DNA of 49,463 bases, taken from assembly GCA_021772095.1 (NCBI GenBank), contig JADYXR010000202.1, positions 1-49,463 on the forward strand. The letters run 5' to 3'. This DNA is from Candidatus Obscuribacter sp. Its GTDB lineage: Bacteria > Cyanobacteriota > Vampirovibrionia > Obscuribacterales > Obscuribacteraceae. A program made the translations under genes and the position numbers. This document shows positions 1 through 8,230 of this stretch, piece after piece. How positions within the stretch are numbered: position 1 is the stretch's first letter; every line of letters begins with the position of its first letter. The notes below the pieces were generated by a model that saw only the letters and a list, made by a program, of their open reading frames with translations, made no database searches and had not been told where the DNA came from.

Positions 1-187
1 AATACAGATTCAGACATTTAAGATCTAGTGACATTCAGCGACAGTCAAGCGGCAAATCTGTCTGACGCCAAGCGGCAAAAACCATTGTCGCTGATCAAGG
101 AGGATCATTTCAACATTTACTGGTTTGAGCGGTGAGTGATAAGTGGCAAAGCAACGAGCAAAATAAAGTAAGTAAGGGAAACAGCAA

Positions 188-517
188 ATGAGAAAAACAA
201 ATCAAATCAAGTCACTTAAGAGGGCTATTGTCCAAGTTCTAAAAACAGTCGATTCCGCGGAAAAGTCCGTCAGGCAGAGCAAGAAACGCTTGGACACAGC
301 GCGTCGATCTGTGCCTGCGGCTCTGACAGAATTGGAATACGCTGAAAATGAAAGAATGTATTTGAGCGTGCAATATGATGAAGTCTCAGACACCTCTTCA
401 ATACAGAATGCAGTTAAAACCGCGAAGTTAAGGAGGTCGCGGGCGAGGAAGTCCCTGACTCAAGCCGAAGCGCGCTTAGATGCGGCGAAGTCCGAACTGT
501 CCGCTCTCCTGAAGTAA
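188..517 (+). CDS. Small coiled-coil protein, unknown function
   Basis: I do not recognise this 109-residue protein. The sequence is very rich in Lys, Arg, Ala, Glu and Ser, with almost no aromatic residues and no membrane segment. Two long stretches (about residues 8-55 and 72-107) have heptad-like spacing of hydrophobic residues, so it should form an antiparallel helical coiled coil. The ATG at 188 follows a purine-rich AGGGAAA tract at a suitable distance, which supports the start. The upstream 187 bases hold only a short direct repeat (CAAGCGGCAAA near 47 and 69). The codons do not look foreign. It could be a small structural or nucleic-acid-associated protein, but nothing in the sequence decides this. 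Confidence 0.55.
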   Translation: MRKTNQIKSLKRAIVQVLKTVDSAEKSVRQSKKRLDTARRSVPAALTELEYAENERMYLSVQYDEVSDTSSIQNAVKTAKLRRSRARKSLTQAEARLDAAKSELSALLK

Positions 518-817
518 TCAACCTGCTCTAAATCGCAGTTGCATCCGGCAAATCTGCACGGCCACAGAAACTAGCGTGGGCGTGCAAATGAAAATGAAGC
601 AAGGCTCGAAGACCCGTCATTCATGCGACATCTTTGAGTCTCGCTGATTTGATGTATACCTATGCAGATAACACAGGTGTTCCGAAACCCGGGCTCTGCG
701 TTATCTTTTTTTTTGACTTCCCTTCTGTTTTTGCACTACGAAGTGAAGTAGTAGTTCTCGTAATCGCGCTCAGGGCGCCAAAAGCGGAGTGTCCGCATTG
801 ACGTTCCTGAGAGATTG
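518..817. other. Gap without a recognisable gene
   Basis: There is no supported reading frame. A run of T residues at about 706-715 follows a G+C-rich stretch and could end the upstream plus-strand transcript, but the stem before it is weak. Confidence 0.4.
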
Positions 818-1471
818 TTAGCCGTTTACCAGACGTCTATTTAATTCTTTGCCTGCTGTAATTCGGCAGTCACCGCTAGTTTTCACTGTGCAAAAGTCGC
901 CGCAATTAATGCGACTTTTCTTGCCTGCATAAATCGAGCTGTTGTTCCCCGCTCTTATGAAGCCGTTCTCGCCAGTTTTTACGACGCAATCATTATCTGA
1001 AAGGACTCGGGAGCAATCGCCTGTTTCCACAATCGTGTCGTCGAAAGCCAGGATGTGGCAATTGTTTCCGCAGCGCACATAAACGCCGGGCATGACGATT
1101 AGCACCATATTGTCACCGAAAGTTCGGTCTTGCTTAACTGTCAAAAACTGATGCGGAGTTCTGCTAACTGCGCTCGGCGAGAGCACCAACGCGTCAGTCT
1201 TGTATTCAATCTTGGCGCCGCCGAACTGAAAAATCACGCATTTCCCTTCGACAATGATCGTGGCGCCAAAACAGGCTTGAATCACAGCTCCAGCTTGGGC
1301 ATGAACAATACTGCCTCGTTCAGCTCGAACAATTGAACCGAACGGTGCGTTTAAAGTGATTTCGCCGAACACGGAAACCAGCTGCCCAACCGGCGCTTGA
1401 ATGACTTCGGCGTTTTCGCCGCGTGTATTTGACTTGTAAATTCGATTTTGTGCTGGTGTTAATTCGTACAT
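818..1471 (-). CDS. Repetitive beta-helix-like protein, unknown function
   Basis: A 217-residue protein with no known family that I can name. Two blocks carry repeated short beta-strand/turn units in which Gly recurs with alternating Ile/Val: about residues 40-80 (units like GSIVRAERGSIVHA) and about 165-210 (GFIRAGNNSSIYAG). This pattern is typical of left- or right-handed beta-helix or bactofilin-like folds. Several Cys residues are scattered through the C-terminal half. The start is the ATG at 1471, because a GGAG Shine-Dalgarno sits 8 bases upstream; an in-frame TTG 21 bases earlier overlaps that site and is unlikely. There is no signal peptide, so it is probably cytoplasmic. It is transcribed leftward and alone, with an intrinsic-terminator-like hairpin in its leader. 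Confidence 0.65.
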   Translation of the reverse strand: MYELTPAQNRIYKSNTRGENAEVIQAPVGQLVSVFGEITLNAPFGSIVRAERGSIVHAQAGAVIQACFGATIIVEGKCVIFQFGGAKIEYKTDALVLSPSAVSRTPHQFLTVKQDRTFGDNMVLIVMPGVYVRCGNNCHILAFDDTIVETGDCSRVLSDNDCVVKTGENGFIRAGNNSSIYAGKKSRINCGDFCTVKTSGDCRITAGKELNRRLVNG

Positions 1472-1490
1472 TTTAGTTTCTCCAAAAAGC

Positions 1491-1514
1491 AAAAAACCGG
1501 CATCAAAGCCGGTT
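1491..1514 (-). terminator. Intrinsic terminator hairpin inside a 5' leader
   Basis: On the minus strand, AACCGGC (1514-1508) pairs with GCCGGTT (1501-1495) around a six-base loop, followed by T residues. It lies only about 20 bases before the start codon of the 818-1471 gene. It either ends an upstream leftward transcript or acts as an attenuator of that gene. Confidence 0.6.
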
Positions 1515-2595
1515 CTTCGTGTGTAGTTATAAAAATGCGACCGCAGTGTCGCGGCGCGCCGCTGAAATAGAACGCAGCCAGTCTTCGCTGAGGAACGCGG
1601 TCAAACGCGCCTCAACTCAGAGAGCTGCTTTTGTTTAAGGATGCACTAGAACCAACGCGAAGTAAGAACCTAGCGAGCGCTGCTTTGTTTACGAACGTGA
1701 TGATCCCAGCGCTCCGTACGTAGTCCCCGTCTCCTTCATGCCTGTCACGATCGACCGCACGAATACGGATAAACAGAGTTGGTGTGTCAGGTCTGTTAAC
1801 TGGGTTTGCTCTTTCTCCTTGTTGTTTGAGCGAACGGGATGTATCTCGACCGTACGTTCATTCGGAGCGTCACTCAAGGAGGGGCCTTGACGCTTTGTCA
1901 ATTTGCGCGAAAGGGCGTTTCCAGTAGTGCTACCAAAGGCTGGCGAGCGTAGCTCGCGCTAGCTCCATGGAAACGGCTCCAGCAGCAGATGTTTACACCA
2001 AGCTGCAAATTCCTTCGGTTGTTTCAACCGGATGTTGTTTTTATCGAGCGAAGAACTAATGCGAAAACGCCAACTAGTATGGGTTGACAGCGAATTCAAG
2101 AAATAATTCCGGCTCTATCCAAAACGTTGCTTCATTAGAGGCGAGACGCAAACACTGCGTTTCGAGCATTCTGGCGGTTTCCTTATCGCACTAAATAACG
2201 AAAACACTGGGTTTCCGGTTCCGCCTCGAGTGTTTAAACAATTCGGCAAAAGGAGCGGATATGAATTAGTCACCGTGCGATCTCCCAAGATAGGCAACAT
2301 CAGCCATCTTCGACATGTCGCTGTCTTAAATACAAGATTCGTGAGATCAACGGTATATGGATTCAACCTGAGGGGATTGATGGTATCCAATCTGGCGCAC
2401 TGGTACTACGGTATGTAGCAAGCGTCCGGAAATGAAAAAGGATATGAGGAGTAAAGGCTTGCCGAAGAGGCGAGTGGTCGGATGACCAGCTCGCCCCTTC
2501 GGGGTGTCGCACTAGAACGCAGTCACGACTGCTTTATGAAACGCCAAAAGCCAGAGCGCTTCTAGAACTTACTGCGATTCGAGACCTTGCCGCGA
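1515..2595. other. 1.1 kb gap with hairpins, no supported gene
   Basis: No frame has a ribosome site or protein-like composition. Two hairpins stand out: GCGAGC/GCTCGC at about 1942-1956, and a longer one at 2469-2495 (GGCGAG-T-GGTC pairing with GACC-AG-CTCGCC). The second is followed by a CCCC-TTC-GGGG mini-hairpin at 2494-2504. The second pair lies about 90 bases downstream of the 2596 stop codon and may end that transcript. Confidence 0.45.
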
Positions 2596-3402
2596 TTAGT
2601 CGGCCGCCAGTTCGACTTCGATGTTGCTGCCGGTTTTGGGGCCGCCGAATTCGGACCATGCCGAGCCGCCGCGCTTGAACAGCTCCCAGTACGGCGCTTC
2701 GTAGCCGGAGCTGCCGGGGGCGAAGGCGAGTTCGCCTTCAGGGACGCTGAAGCTGCCACCGGTGACGGTGGCGTAGCGGACGGTGTTGCCGATGATCACG
2801 CGGACGCGGTTGCCGGCGCTCAGCGAGGAGAGCAGCGGCGAGCCGGTGCGGATCGAGGTCTTGATGTTGCCGAACGAGTCGAGGTATGCCACCGCGGACG
2901 GAGGCGCGTCCGGAACGGCGTCAAGCGTCAGGACGTCACCGAGGAAGCCGTAGTCGCCGGCGAGGCACTTGGCGAGAACGCTGGGGAAGTTGTCGCGCGA
3001 GCGGAACTGGCTGCCCTTGGCGGATGCCTTGGTGGCGGTGATCTTCTTGATGTAAGGCTTGACGAACGACAACGAGAAGCCGCTGTTGACGGCGAGGATC
3101 TCGGCATTGTTGTCGAGCGTGACGTGGACAAGGCCTTCGCCTTCGTTATCACTGCGGGCGGAACGGTTGTCCCGGCGCGGCGCGCAGTTGACGAACAGCA
3201 GATTGCTGCCCTGGGACTTGCGAGCGCGACGAGCGAGCTGGGCGACGGTGAAGCCGGTTCCGACCGTATCGAAGGAATCGACGCAGGTCTGAATCAGGCG
3301 CACGGAAGACGGGATTTCATCCGCCAGTGCTGAGAGGATCTCGGACCACGCGAGGTCGCCGGGGTCCTTGTAGTCGCAGACGAGATTGATGAAACCGGAC
3401 AT
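2596..3402 (-). CDS. SAM hydrolase / adenosyl-halide synthase fold protein (DUF62)
   Basis: A 268-residue protein resembling the S-adenosyl-L-methionine hydroxide-adenosyltransferase (DUF62) family, which splits SAM to adenosine and methionine. The N-terminal part (residues 1-150) has the family layout: an opening strand with CDYKDPGDLAWSEIL where relatives have TDFG-x-x-D-x-Y, then a helix rich in aliphatic residues. The C-terminal domain (about 170-268) carries the DSFGN-x-K-T-x-I and PEGELAF...YWELF elements typical of the family's C-terminal barrel. The start is the ATG at 3402, with GGAG 9 bases upstream; an in-frame start further upstream would run through the leader. The N-terminal motif departs from the consensus, so the exact reaction is uncertain. 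It stands alone between long gaps. The family call is moderate to good and the reaction is inferred. Confidence 0.65.
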   Translation of the reverse strand: MSGFINLVCDYKDPGDLAWSEILSALADEIPSSVRLIQTCVDSFDTVGTGFTVAQLARRARKSQGSNLLFVNCAPRRDNRSARSDNEGEGLVHVTLDNNAEILAVNSGFSLSFVKPYIKKITATKASAKGSQFRSRDNFPSVLAKCLAGDYGFLGDVLTLDAVPDAPPSAVAYLDSFGNIKTSIRTGSPLLSSLSAGNRVRVIIGNTVRYATVTGGSFSVPEGELAFAPGSSGYEAPYWELFKRGGSAWSEFGGPKTGSNIEVELAAD

Positions 3403-4315
3403 GGTGTGATGCTCCATAAGTTTTAGCGGGAACGGGTTGGCCGTTTGACTGTGAAAACTGAAACATCCGCCAACTGACACGACACCACCAGTGATATCAT
3501 CCCGTCACGCGTTTGCGAGAAAGAATGAGACTGGAATCGGCTGATGTGTGTTTGTGAGGCTAGTAATTACGGGAGTTGGTGGATGAAACAGTTTTGCGAA
3601 CTCTACCAAATTCGATTAATAGGAAATTAGGAGTTAAACGTTTTGTGACCGCCGCAGGCGGCACCACGAGTAACTCTTATCGATTCTTTACTAGAATGGT
3701 CCGCTGAAGCCTCGCGCGCTAGCGCTAGCAACCAATATGAGAAACCGCTCAGCAGGATTTCCGTGTGCTCGCCAGAAGGCAGCTCTCATGCAGGAAGTCG
3801 CAGCTTTGAAACTGCTTCAATATCCAAGTCGCTTATCGTACTAGCTGGTTCTGGACAAGTTTCATTTTTGATGGATTTCCTCTTGTTGCTCGGCAGATTG
3901 CCGTCATGGTGGGTTTTTTCGGGTTCTTTGAATGATGCGAATTTCTACAGCAGGTCTGCACAGTCTCTACCGGGGGCCTTGCTCTTGGTCACCGAGGTCC
4001 AACATACTCAGGTCCCTCCCATTCTTCTTTTGAAGCGCAATTTAGAACCATTTCTATTAACCAAACCTGATCGGCTGCAAAACATTCGTGTTTTGTGAAA
4101 TGCCACAGTGCAGGACGAACTGCTCTCCAGCTAACACCGCTGCGATTTAGGCAGCGTAGCGAACTGGTTCAATTGTCACCCCGATGCGCGTGGTTCAAGT
4201 TCGCTCGAAACCTAGTAGTCGAGCCGTCTTTAGCTACACGTATCTACTAACCGTTCCGTTTACGCAAATGCCGATTTTCGGCAATCGAGAACTGGAACAT
4301 TAAAGGTCATCCAAA
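3403..4315. other. 0.9 kb gap without a supported gene
   Basis: This stretch separates divergently transcribed genes. A possible frame at 3763-4098 has no ribosome site and an unlikely composition. A GCCGC-AG-GCGGC hairpin lies near 3650. Promoters for both neighbours are probably here, but I cannot place them. Confidence 0.4.
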
Positions 4316-5089
4316 ATGAAACTGACATTCATTGGTGTTGGTGGTGCTTTCACCCGGAAGTACTACCAGTCAAACATGGTTCTTGAGATCGACGGCAAGC
4401 GCATGTTGATCGACGCGGGCAGCGACGCACGTCACGCCCTTCACGCTCTCGGTATGTGGTACCAGGATCTGCACGCCGTCTACATCAGTCACCTGCACGC
4501 GGACCACGCCGGCGGCATGGAATGGCTCTCTCTAGCGACTTACTTCGACCCGACCTTCGTCGACGGAAGCGGTGCGAAGCGGAAGCTCGACCTCTTCCTG
4601 CGATCGTCCTTGCGGGAGGATCTCTGGGGCATGCTCAAGGGTGGCTGCGGGATCCAGAACATCAAGACGAGCCTGCGGACGTTCTTCAACTTGCACTCCC
4701 TGGCTGCCAATCGTCCGTTCAAATTCAACGGCGTGTCGTTCCGGACAGTACAGACGGTGCACTTCGTGGACGACACCGAGATCGTGCCCTCCTTTGGCTT
4801 GTTCTGGACGGCTGCTAATGGCAAGAAGGTCTTCCTGACCACCGATACGCAGTTCTCGCCGTCGTCGATCCAAACGTTCTACAATGCCGCCGACATCATC
4901 TTTCACGACTGCGAGACCTCGCCGTTCCGCACCGGCGTGCACGCTCACTACGAAGACATGAAAAACCTGCCCGCCAAACTGAAGGCGCGCATGTGGCTCT
5001 ACCACTACTTCGATACTCCGCTCCCTGACGCCAAAGCCGACGGCTTCGCCGGCTTCGTACGGCAAGGACAAGCGTTCGATTTGAATTGA
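4316..5089 (+). CDS. Metallo-beta-lactamase-fold hydrolase
   Basis: A 257-residue protein of the RNase Z / lactonase-like branch of the metallo-beta-lactamase superfamily, with two metal ions expected in the active site. The diagnostic HxHxDH motif is at residues 59-64 (H59, H61, D63, H64). Further likely ligands are H149, D177 (in TTDTQF) and H230 near the C-terminus. The glycine-rich start (FIGVGGAF) and the LIDAGSD strand are standard for the fold. The protein is cytoplasmic, with no signal peptide. The substrate cannot be told; a phosphodiester or cyclic nucleotide ester is plausible for this branch. The ATG at 4316 follows an AAAGGT tract. A two-hairpin terminator follows the stop, so the gene is its own transcription unit. 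Confidence 0.8.
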   Translation: MKLTFIGVGGAFTRKYYQSNMVLEIDGKRMLIDAGSDARHALHALGMWYQDLHAVYISHLHADHAGGMEWLSLATYFDPTFVDGSGAKRKLDLFLRSSLREDLWGMLKGGCGIQNIKTSLRTFFNLHSLAANRPFKFNGVSFRTVQTVHFVDDTEIVPSFGLFWTAANGKKVFLTTDTQFSPSSIQTFYNAADIIFHDCETSPFRTGVHAHYEDMKNLPAKLKARMWLYHYFDTPLPDAKADGFAGFVRQGQAFDLN

Positions 5090-5099
5090 CCTGAGACGT

Positions 5100-5215
5100 T
5101 TATCACCCCTGCGCACCCAAAGGGAAAACTTCCTGCGCAGTGATAACAAACGAAAGCTGGTAAGGACAATGCTTTCACGGCATTGCCCTTCCAGCTTTCG
5201 CTTTTGTTTTCTTGT
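5100..5215 (+). terminator. Double hairpin terminator after the MBL-fold gene
   Basis: The first hairpin (5100-5146) pairs TTATCA/TGATAA and CTGCGCA/TGCGCAG. The second (5151-5200) pairs CGAAAGCTGG with CCAGCTTTCG and has inner pairs CAATGC/GCATTG. It is followed by a T-rich tail (5201-5215), which fits an intrinsic terminator for rightward transcription. Confidence 0.75.
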
Positions 5216-5282
5216 TGCTAGAAAAACGACAAGCGATAGTAATGTGGAGAGCAACTGCTAAAAATCGTAAGTCTGTTGACAG

Positions 5283-5615
5283 CTACTTGGTGTGTCGAGC
5301 TTCTTGATGGTGCGATTTGGCAGCCTTCTGTCGGGCAAGTGGATGGGATTTCTTCACGCCGCTCTTTTGAGAGAGGGGTTTGGCTTTCGCTACACCGAGA
5401 GAACTGCTGGAGCTATCGATATCATTGATAAAAACGCGCTTCGGCGGAGTATCTTGATACGCCATATGATAACCGTACAAAACAAAAACGACGATCACCA
5501 AGAGCGGAAATACAACCATGAACCCCAAATTGGGTTTATGACATTCAAAGCAGTCATCGCGGTTGTGAAACGGGCTTTTGTGGTCGACGTCAAACATCGA
5601 ATCCAGGAAACTCAT
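5283..5615 (-). CDS. Small single-pass membrane protein, unknown function
   Basis: A 110-residue protein that I do not recognise. One strong transmembrane segment spans about residues 27-50, preceded by a CFECHKP motif (about residues 22-28) that could bind a metal. The C-terminal 55 residues are Ser-, Lys- and His-rich and strongly basic, so this tail probably faces the cytoplasm. The ATG at 5615 has AAGGA about 10 bases upstream. A longer frame reaching 5726 lacks a ribosome site and overlaps promoter-like sequence, so the shorter start is preferred. It is leftward and isolated. Confidence 0.55.
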   Translation of the reverse strand: MSFLDSMFDVDHKSPFHNRDDCFECHKPNLGFMVVFPLLVIVVFVLYGYHMAYQDTPPKRVFINDIDSSSSSLGVAKAKPLSQKSGVKKSHPLARQKAAKSHHQEARHTK

Positions 5616-5832
5616 CAGTATATTTCCTTGTGCACGAATTGAAGGTATGTACCTATAATTACCACTTGCTTGACAATTGCCGCAAAGCCTTAACTTTGAG
5701 TTAACCATCGATGTCCAGACGGTCATATCGCTCTAATCACCGCATATGGTGACTTTCACGAGTTGCCGTGCACGATTGGATGATACCAACCTTGAAAGGC
5801 GGCGGGGATTAGCATCCTGTCCCACTATACAG

Positions 5833-5941
5833 GTTCGGAGAATTGGACATTCTTGGCTTTATACTATATAGAAGCATAAAACAAGTTGAGGAGCAAGAAG
5901 CCCAAAGAGCGACTTCTTGCTGAGGACGAACTGTCCAATTA
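5833..5941. other. Nested inverted-repeat element next to a stop codon
   Basis: AATTGGACA (from 5833) and TGTCCAATT (to 5941) are perfect 9-base inverted repeats about 90 bases apart. Inside lies a second 9-bp stem, AGCAAGAAG/CTTCTTGCT (about 5891-5922), with a 12-base loop. The right arm overlaps the stop codon of the leftward gene at 5939. On the minus strand the inner hairpin is followed by a T-rich stretch, so terminator function is possible. TATACTATATA inside (about 5860) could be a promoter -10. Confidence 0.5.
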
Positions 5942-6286
5942 CGGTAATGATTGAACGCGCGTCGAGATGTGGTGCATCAAGCTTGCGCTGTGTGCAAGCA
6001 GGTATGCCGCGAAATACAGGGCGACAACAGCGAGCAGTCCGAAGCTGATCATCATCGGAAGCGCATAGCCAGCCGTTTGTGACCCGAAGGCTAAGACGAT
6101 CGCTGCGTCCGACATAAACAAGAAAACAACACCGGCAATGGATAGAACCAGAAAGCCGATCGTGCCCTTGATGCAGATGCGGGTCAAACTACCAGGGGCA
6201 TTGGCAGCGGCAAGACGAACGCCGGCGTTTCGAAATCCAATCACAAAGCCGATTACCACGCTGAGGCAAACTGCGAAGGTTAACAT
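5939..6286 (-). CDS. Small multi-pass membrane protein, unknown function
   Basis: A 115-residue hydrophobic protein with three predicted membrane helices: about residues 3-22, 42-63 and 72-99. A short loop with Arg and Lys separates the first two, and the C-terminus contains two His. No family is recognised. The ATG at 6286 is preceded by CTGGAG at good spacing. The alternative TTG 27 bases upstream lacks a site. It is the last gene of a leftward cluster of five small proteins (8230 to 5939) and lies 57 bases after the membrane-anchored 146-residue protein. The two may therefore act together at the membrane, which is inference. Confidence 0.55.
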   Translation of the reverse strand: MLTFAVCLSVVIGFVIGFRNAGVRLAAANAPGSLTRICIKGTIGFLVLSIAGVVFLFMSDAAIVLAFGSQTAGYALPMMISFGLLAVVALYFAAYLLAHSASLMHHISTRVQSLP

Positions 6287-6343
6287 AAGTATCTCCAGAG
6301 AGTTTTGAATCAAGTTGAGGGATGTGCTGCGGGAACTGGACGT

Positions 6344-6784
6344 TCAGAGTAATTGCGGAGCGGTTTTCAGCTCGACCTTCAAGCGCTGGCGCTCGAGAAA
6401 GGCGTCGACGATGTTGGAAGTGACGGACGGAGTGGCACTCTGGCAGTCAACCAACAGGCACTCGGCTTGTTTAACCGCGTGCTTCATGAGGGCAAGTGCG
6501 CTGTGGAAGTCGAATTCGCACAGGCGTTTGATGGACTCTTCGTTCCAGAACTCGACGACCATCCAGGTGGTTTTGCTGTCGGAGCGGCGATTGGTTTGAG
6601 CGTATCTGACTGCAAGTGCTTTGAGCAGCTCACGCTGTTGGCCGAACTCTTTCATGATGTCGTCGGTGGGCTTATCCTTTTGGCTCACAGCGCGGACGTT
6701 GAGAAGACCGAGCCTGGCGCGCCGCAAGTTCCAAATCAATTGCAGTGCGATTACCAACAACACAAGAGCGATTGCGATTTTCAT
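6344..6784 (-). CDS. Membrane-anchored protein, unknown function
   Basis: A 146-residue protein with an N-terminal anchor (about residues 3-19) followed by a basic stop, so the rest probably lies in the cytoplasm. The soluble part is helical and charged, with Trp-rich patch TTWMVVEFW near residue 73 and four Cys. A helical C-terminal region follows. I recognise no family. The ATG at 6784 has GGAG 8 bases upstream. It belongs to the leftward small-gene cluster and is followed by the three-helix membrane protein at 5939-6286. Confidence 0.6.
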   Translation of the reverse strand: MKIAIALVLLVIALQLIWNLRRARLGLLNVRAVSQKDKPTDDIMKEFGQQRELLKALAVRYAQTNRRSDSKTTWMVVEFWNEESIKRLCEFDFHSALALMKHAVKQAECLLVDCQSATPSVTSNIVDAFLERQRLKVELKTAPQLL

Positions 6785-6887
6785 ATAGTACTCCAGTTGA
6801 AATCAGTGGTCGTCATACCCCGCGAAGCTGACGCTGTCAGGACGCGGGGTATGACGGGGCGGAAATTACTTGGCGGCAGGCTCGTTC

Positions 6888-7190
6888 TTAGAAATTGCTC
6901 TTTGAAGCGAGCAGAACGGCGGTACCGGGCGGAACGCAGACAGCGCCTTCAAGAGCCCATGCCGGCGCAGTGCCGTGGATGGTTTCGAGGCGGGTCATTT
7001 CGTTCTCACGGACGAGCGCGATAATGAAATCGCTGTCCGGATCGAAGCTGGGCATGGGCGTCGCCAGGACAGAGAGCCGCTCGGGGATCTTCTGTTGGAG
7101 CTTGACCACGACTGCTGATTTGCGAGATGCGAACACCTCCTTCTCTGTGCCAGTGTTGTCGGCCAGAGTAATGCCGATACGGTTGAGCAT
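6888..7190 (-). CDS. Small soluble protein, unknown function
   Basis: A 100-residue protein with mixed beta/alpha composition and no signal peptide, membrane helix or Cys cluster. It starts MLNRIGITLADNTGTEKEVF and ends in a hydrophobic strand (VCVPPGTAVLLASK). No family is recognised. The ATG at 7190 has only a weak A/G-rich ribosome site (AAGAAAGAC), but its reading frame is well kept and it fits the spacing of the leftward cluster (127 bases before it, 103 after). Confidence 0.5.
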   Translation of the reverse strand: MLNRIGITLADNTGTEKEVFASRKSAVVVKLQQKIPERLSVLATPMPSFDPDSDFIIALVRENEMTRLETIHGTAPAWALEGAVCVPPGTAVLLASKSNF

Positions 7191-7317
7191 ATTTTTGTCT
7201 TTCTTCTTAAATGTTGCTGTCGTATGACGAGCGTTCGCGAACCGCTTAAACAGTCATGTTTGACACATGACCGTTTTCAGCGATTCGCGTTGGTTCATCA
7301 CTTGTACTCGCTCTCAA

Positions 7318-7797
7318 TCACTTGCCGGTGTTGATCCGGATGGCGATCTGGAGCGAGTAGGTGCGGATGTCGCCGTTGTAGACGTACTTAAGATGCGGCT
7401 GGTAGCCCGCGTCTTCGAGATACGAATACACAAGCGGAGCGGCGAAGCACAAACGGTCGACAGAGAGGCTCGATTCCGGCTGCTGGTACGGCGAGCGCAT
7501 TTTCGGTCCGGGATACTCCTGGTGGGAGAGCAGCATAACCGGCACTACGTGGTCGTCATCCCAGGTCATGGAGACGCCGATTTCCTGGCGCACCTTGTTG
7601 GGAATGTCGCCGATCACGGAGAGGAAGCGGATCAGCGTTTCGTCGTTGAGACGGTCCGGGGCGACCATGCGCTCTTCGTGATGCGCACGAGAGACGGTGG
7701 CGGCCTGCCGGTCAGCGCATGCGACAATGATTGCAGTGGCGATGCCGGAGTGGAAACCGTTCAAGCCGATTAGCGAGTGGATGGCAGTTTTTTGCAT
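7318..7797 (-). CDS. Soluble protein, unknown function
   Basis: A 159-residue protein that I do not recognise. It opens with MQKTAIHSLIGLNGFHSGIATAIIVACAD, a hydrophobic stretch that could be a short helix but is not a clear signal peptide. The middle is charged (HHEERMVAPDRLNDETL). The C-terminal third has several Tyr residues (LVYSYLEDAGYQ and KYVYNGDIRTY). The ATG at 7797 follows AGGATTCAGG. An earlier in-frame GTG at 7830 lies inside a hairpin repeat and is less likely. It is the second gene of the leftward small-protein cluster. A duplicated copy of the previous gene's 3' end lies immediately upstream. Confidence 0.55.
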   Translation of the reverse strand: MQKTAIHSLIGLNGFHSGIATAIIVACADRQAATVSRAHHEERMVAPDRLNDETLIRFLSVIGDIPNKVRQEIGVSMTWDDDHVVPVMLLSHQEYPGPKMRSPYQQPESSLSVDRLCFAAPLVYSYLEDAGYQPHLKYVYNGDIRTYSLQIAIRINTGK

Positions 7798-7811
7798 CCT
7801 GAATCCTGCTG

Positions 7812-7972
7812 GTTGTGAACATGCCGACACCAGAAGTGGTGCGGGGACGTTCGAGTGTTACGCGGAAACCGCGGGCTCGGCGAGGGAATTCCGCGAGCTG
7901 TCGGTTGTGAATTGTCGGCACCAGGTGTGGTGCAGAACGGTCTTGTGGTTACGCGGAAACCGCGGGTTCGAC
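7812..7972. repeat. Tandem duplication of a gene 3' end with hairpins
   Basis: Two segments about 92 bases apart repeat each other. The block around 7812-7842 resembles 7905-7933 (GTTGTGAA, then a hairpin CACCA-N4-TGGTG), and GTTACGCGGAAACCGCGG occurs at about 7856 and 7948. In the minus frame both copies encode the C-terminal EPAVSA of the 7949-8230 protein. The end of that gene has therefore been copied downstream of its own stop codon. Confidence 0.7.
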
Positions 7973-8230
7973 AACGGGAAGTCGCGCGAGCTGTTGCTCG
8001 GCGGCTTCGATACGAGCGGGCGGAAAACCAGGAACGACCTTGGCGAGGTCGAGAAGCTTGCGGGCATTCTCGGCGTTCAAATCGACACTGGCGACGTCCG
8101 TCCAAAAGGTGGTAAGGGCTGCTAGTTCAGCGCTGTCGAAGCCAGGTTCTTCGGTAAGGTGCATGTGCTGCGTTCCTTTTCCGAGGTTCCAGACAGTCAT
8201 CAACAGCGGATCGTCATCGGGCAGATTCAT
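7949..8230 (-). CDS. Small acidic protein, unknown function
   Basis: A 93-residue acidic protein without membrane segments. It has a short N-terminal beta part (LMTVWNLGKGTQHMHLTEEPG) and a helical C-terminal part (about residues 33-85) rich in Ala, Leu and Glu. It is not recognised as any family. The ATG at 8230 has AAGGAACTCAGGG before it, a good ribosome site. It is the first gene of the leftward cluster 8230-5939. Its last codons (EPAVSA-stop) are duplicated in the downstream spacer. Confidence 0.6.
   Translation of the reverse strand: MNLPDDDPLLMTVWNLGKGTQHMHLTEEPGFDSAELAALTTFWTDVASVDLNAENARKLLDLAKVVPGFPPARIEAAEQQLARLPVVEPAVSA

Noticed and set aside
2587..3333. 248-codon plus-strand frame
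   Set aside because: Ala/Gly/Arg-rich shadow of the SAM-hydrolase-like gene on the other strand.
3763..4098. 111-codon plus-strand frame in the 3.4-4.3 kb gap
   Set aside because: No ribosome site, and the translation is Ser/Leu-rich without any domain.
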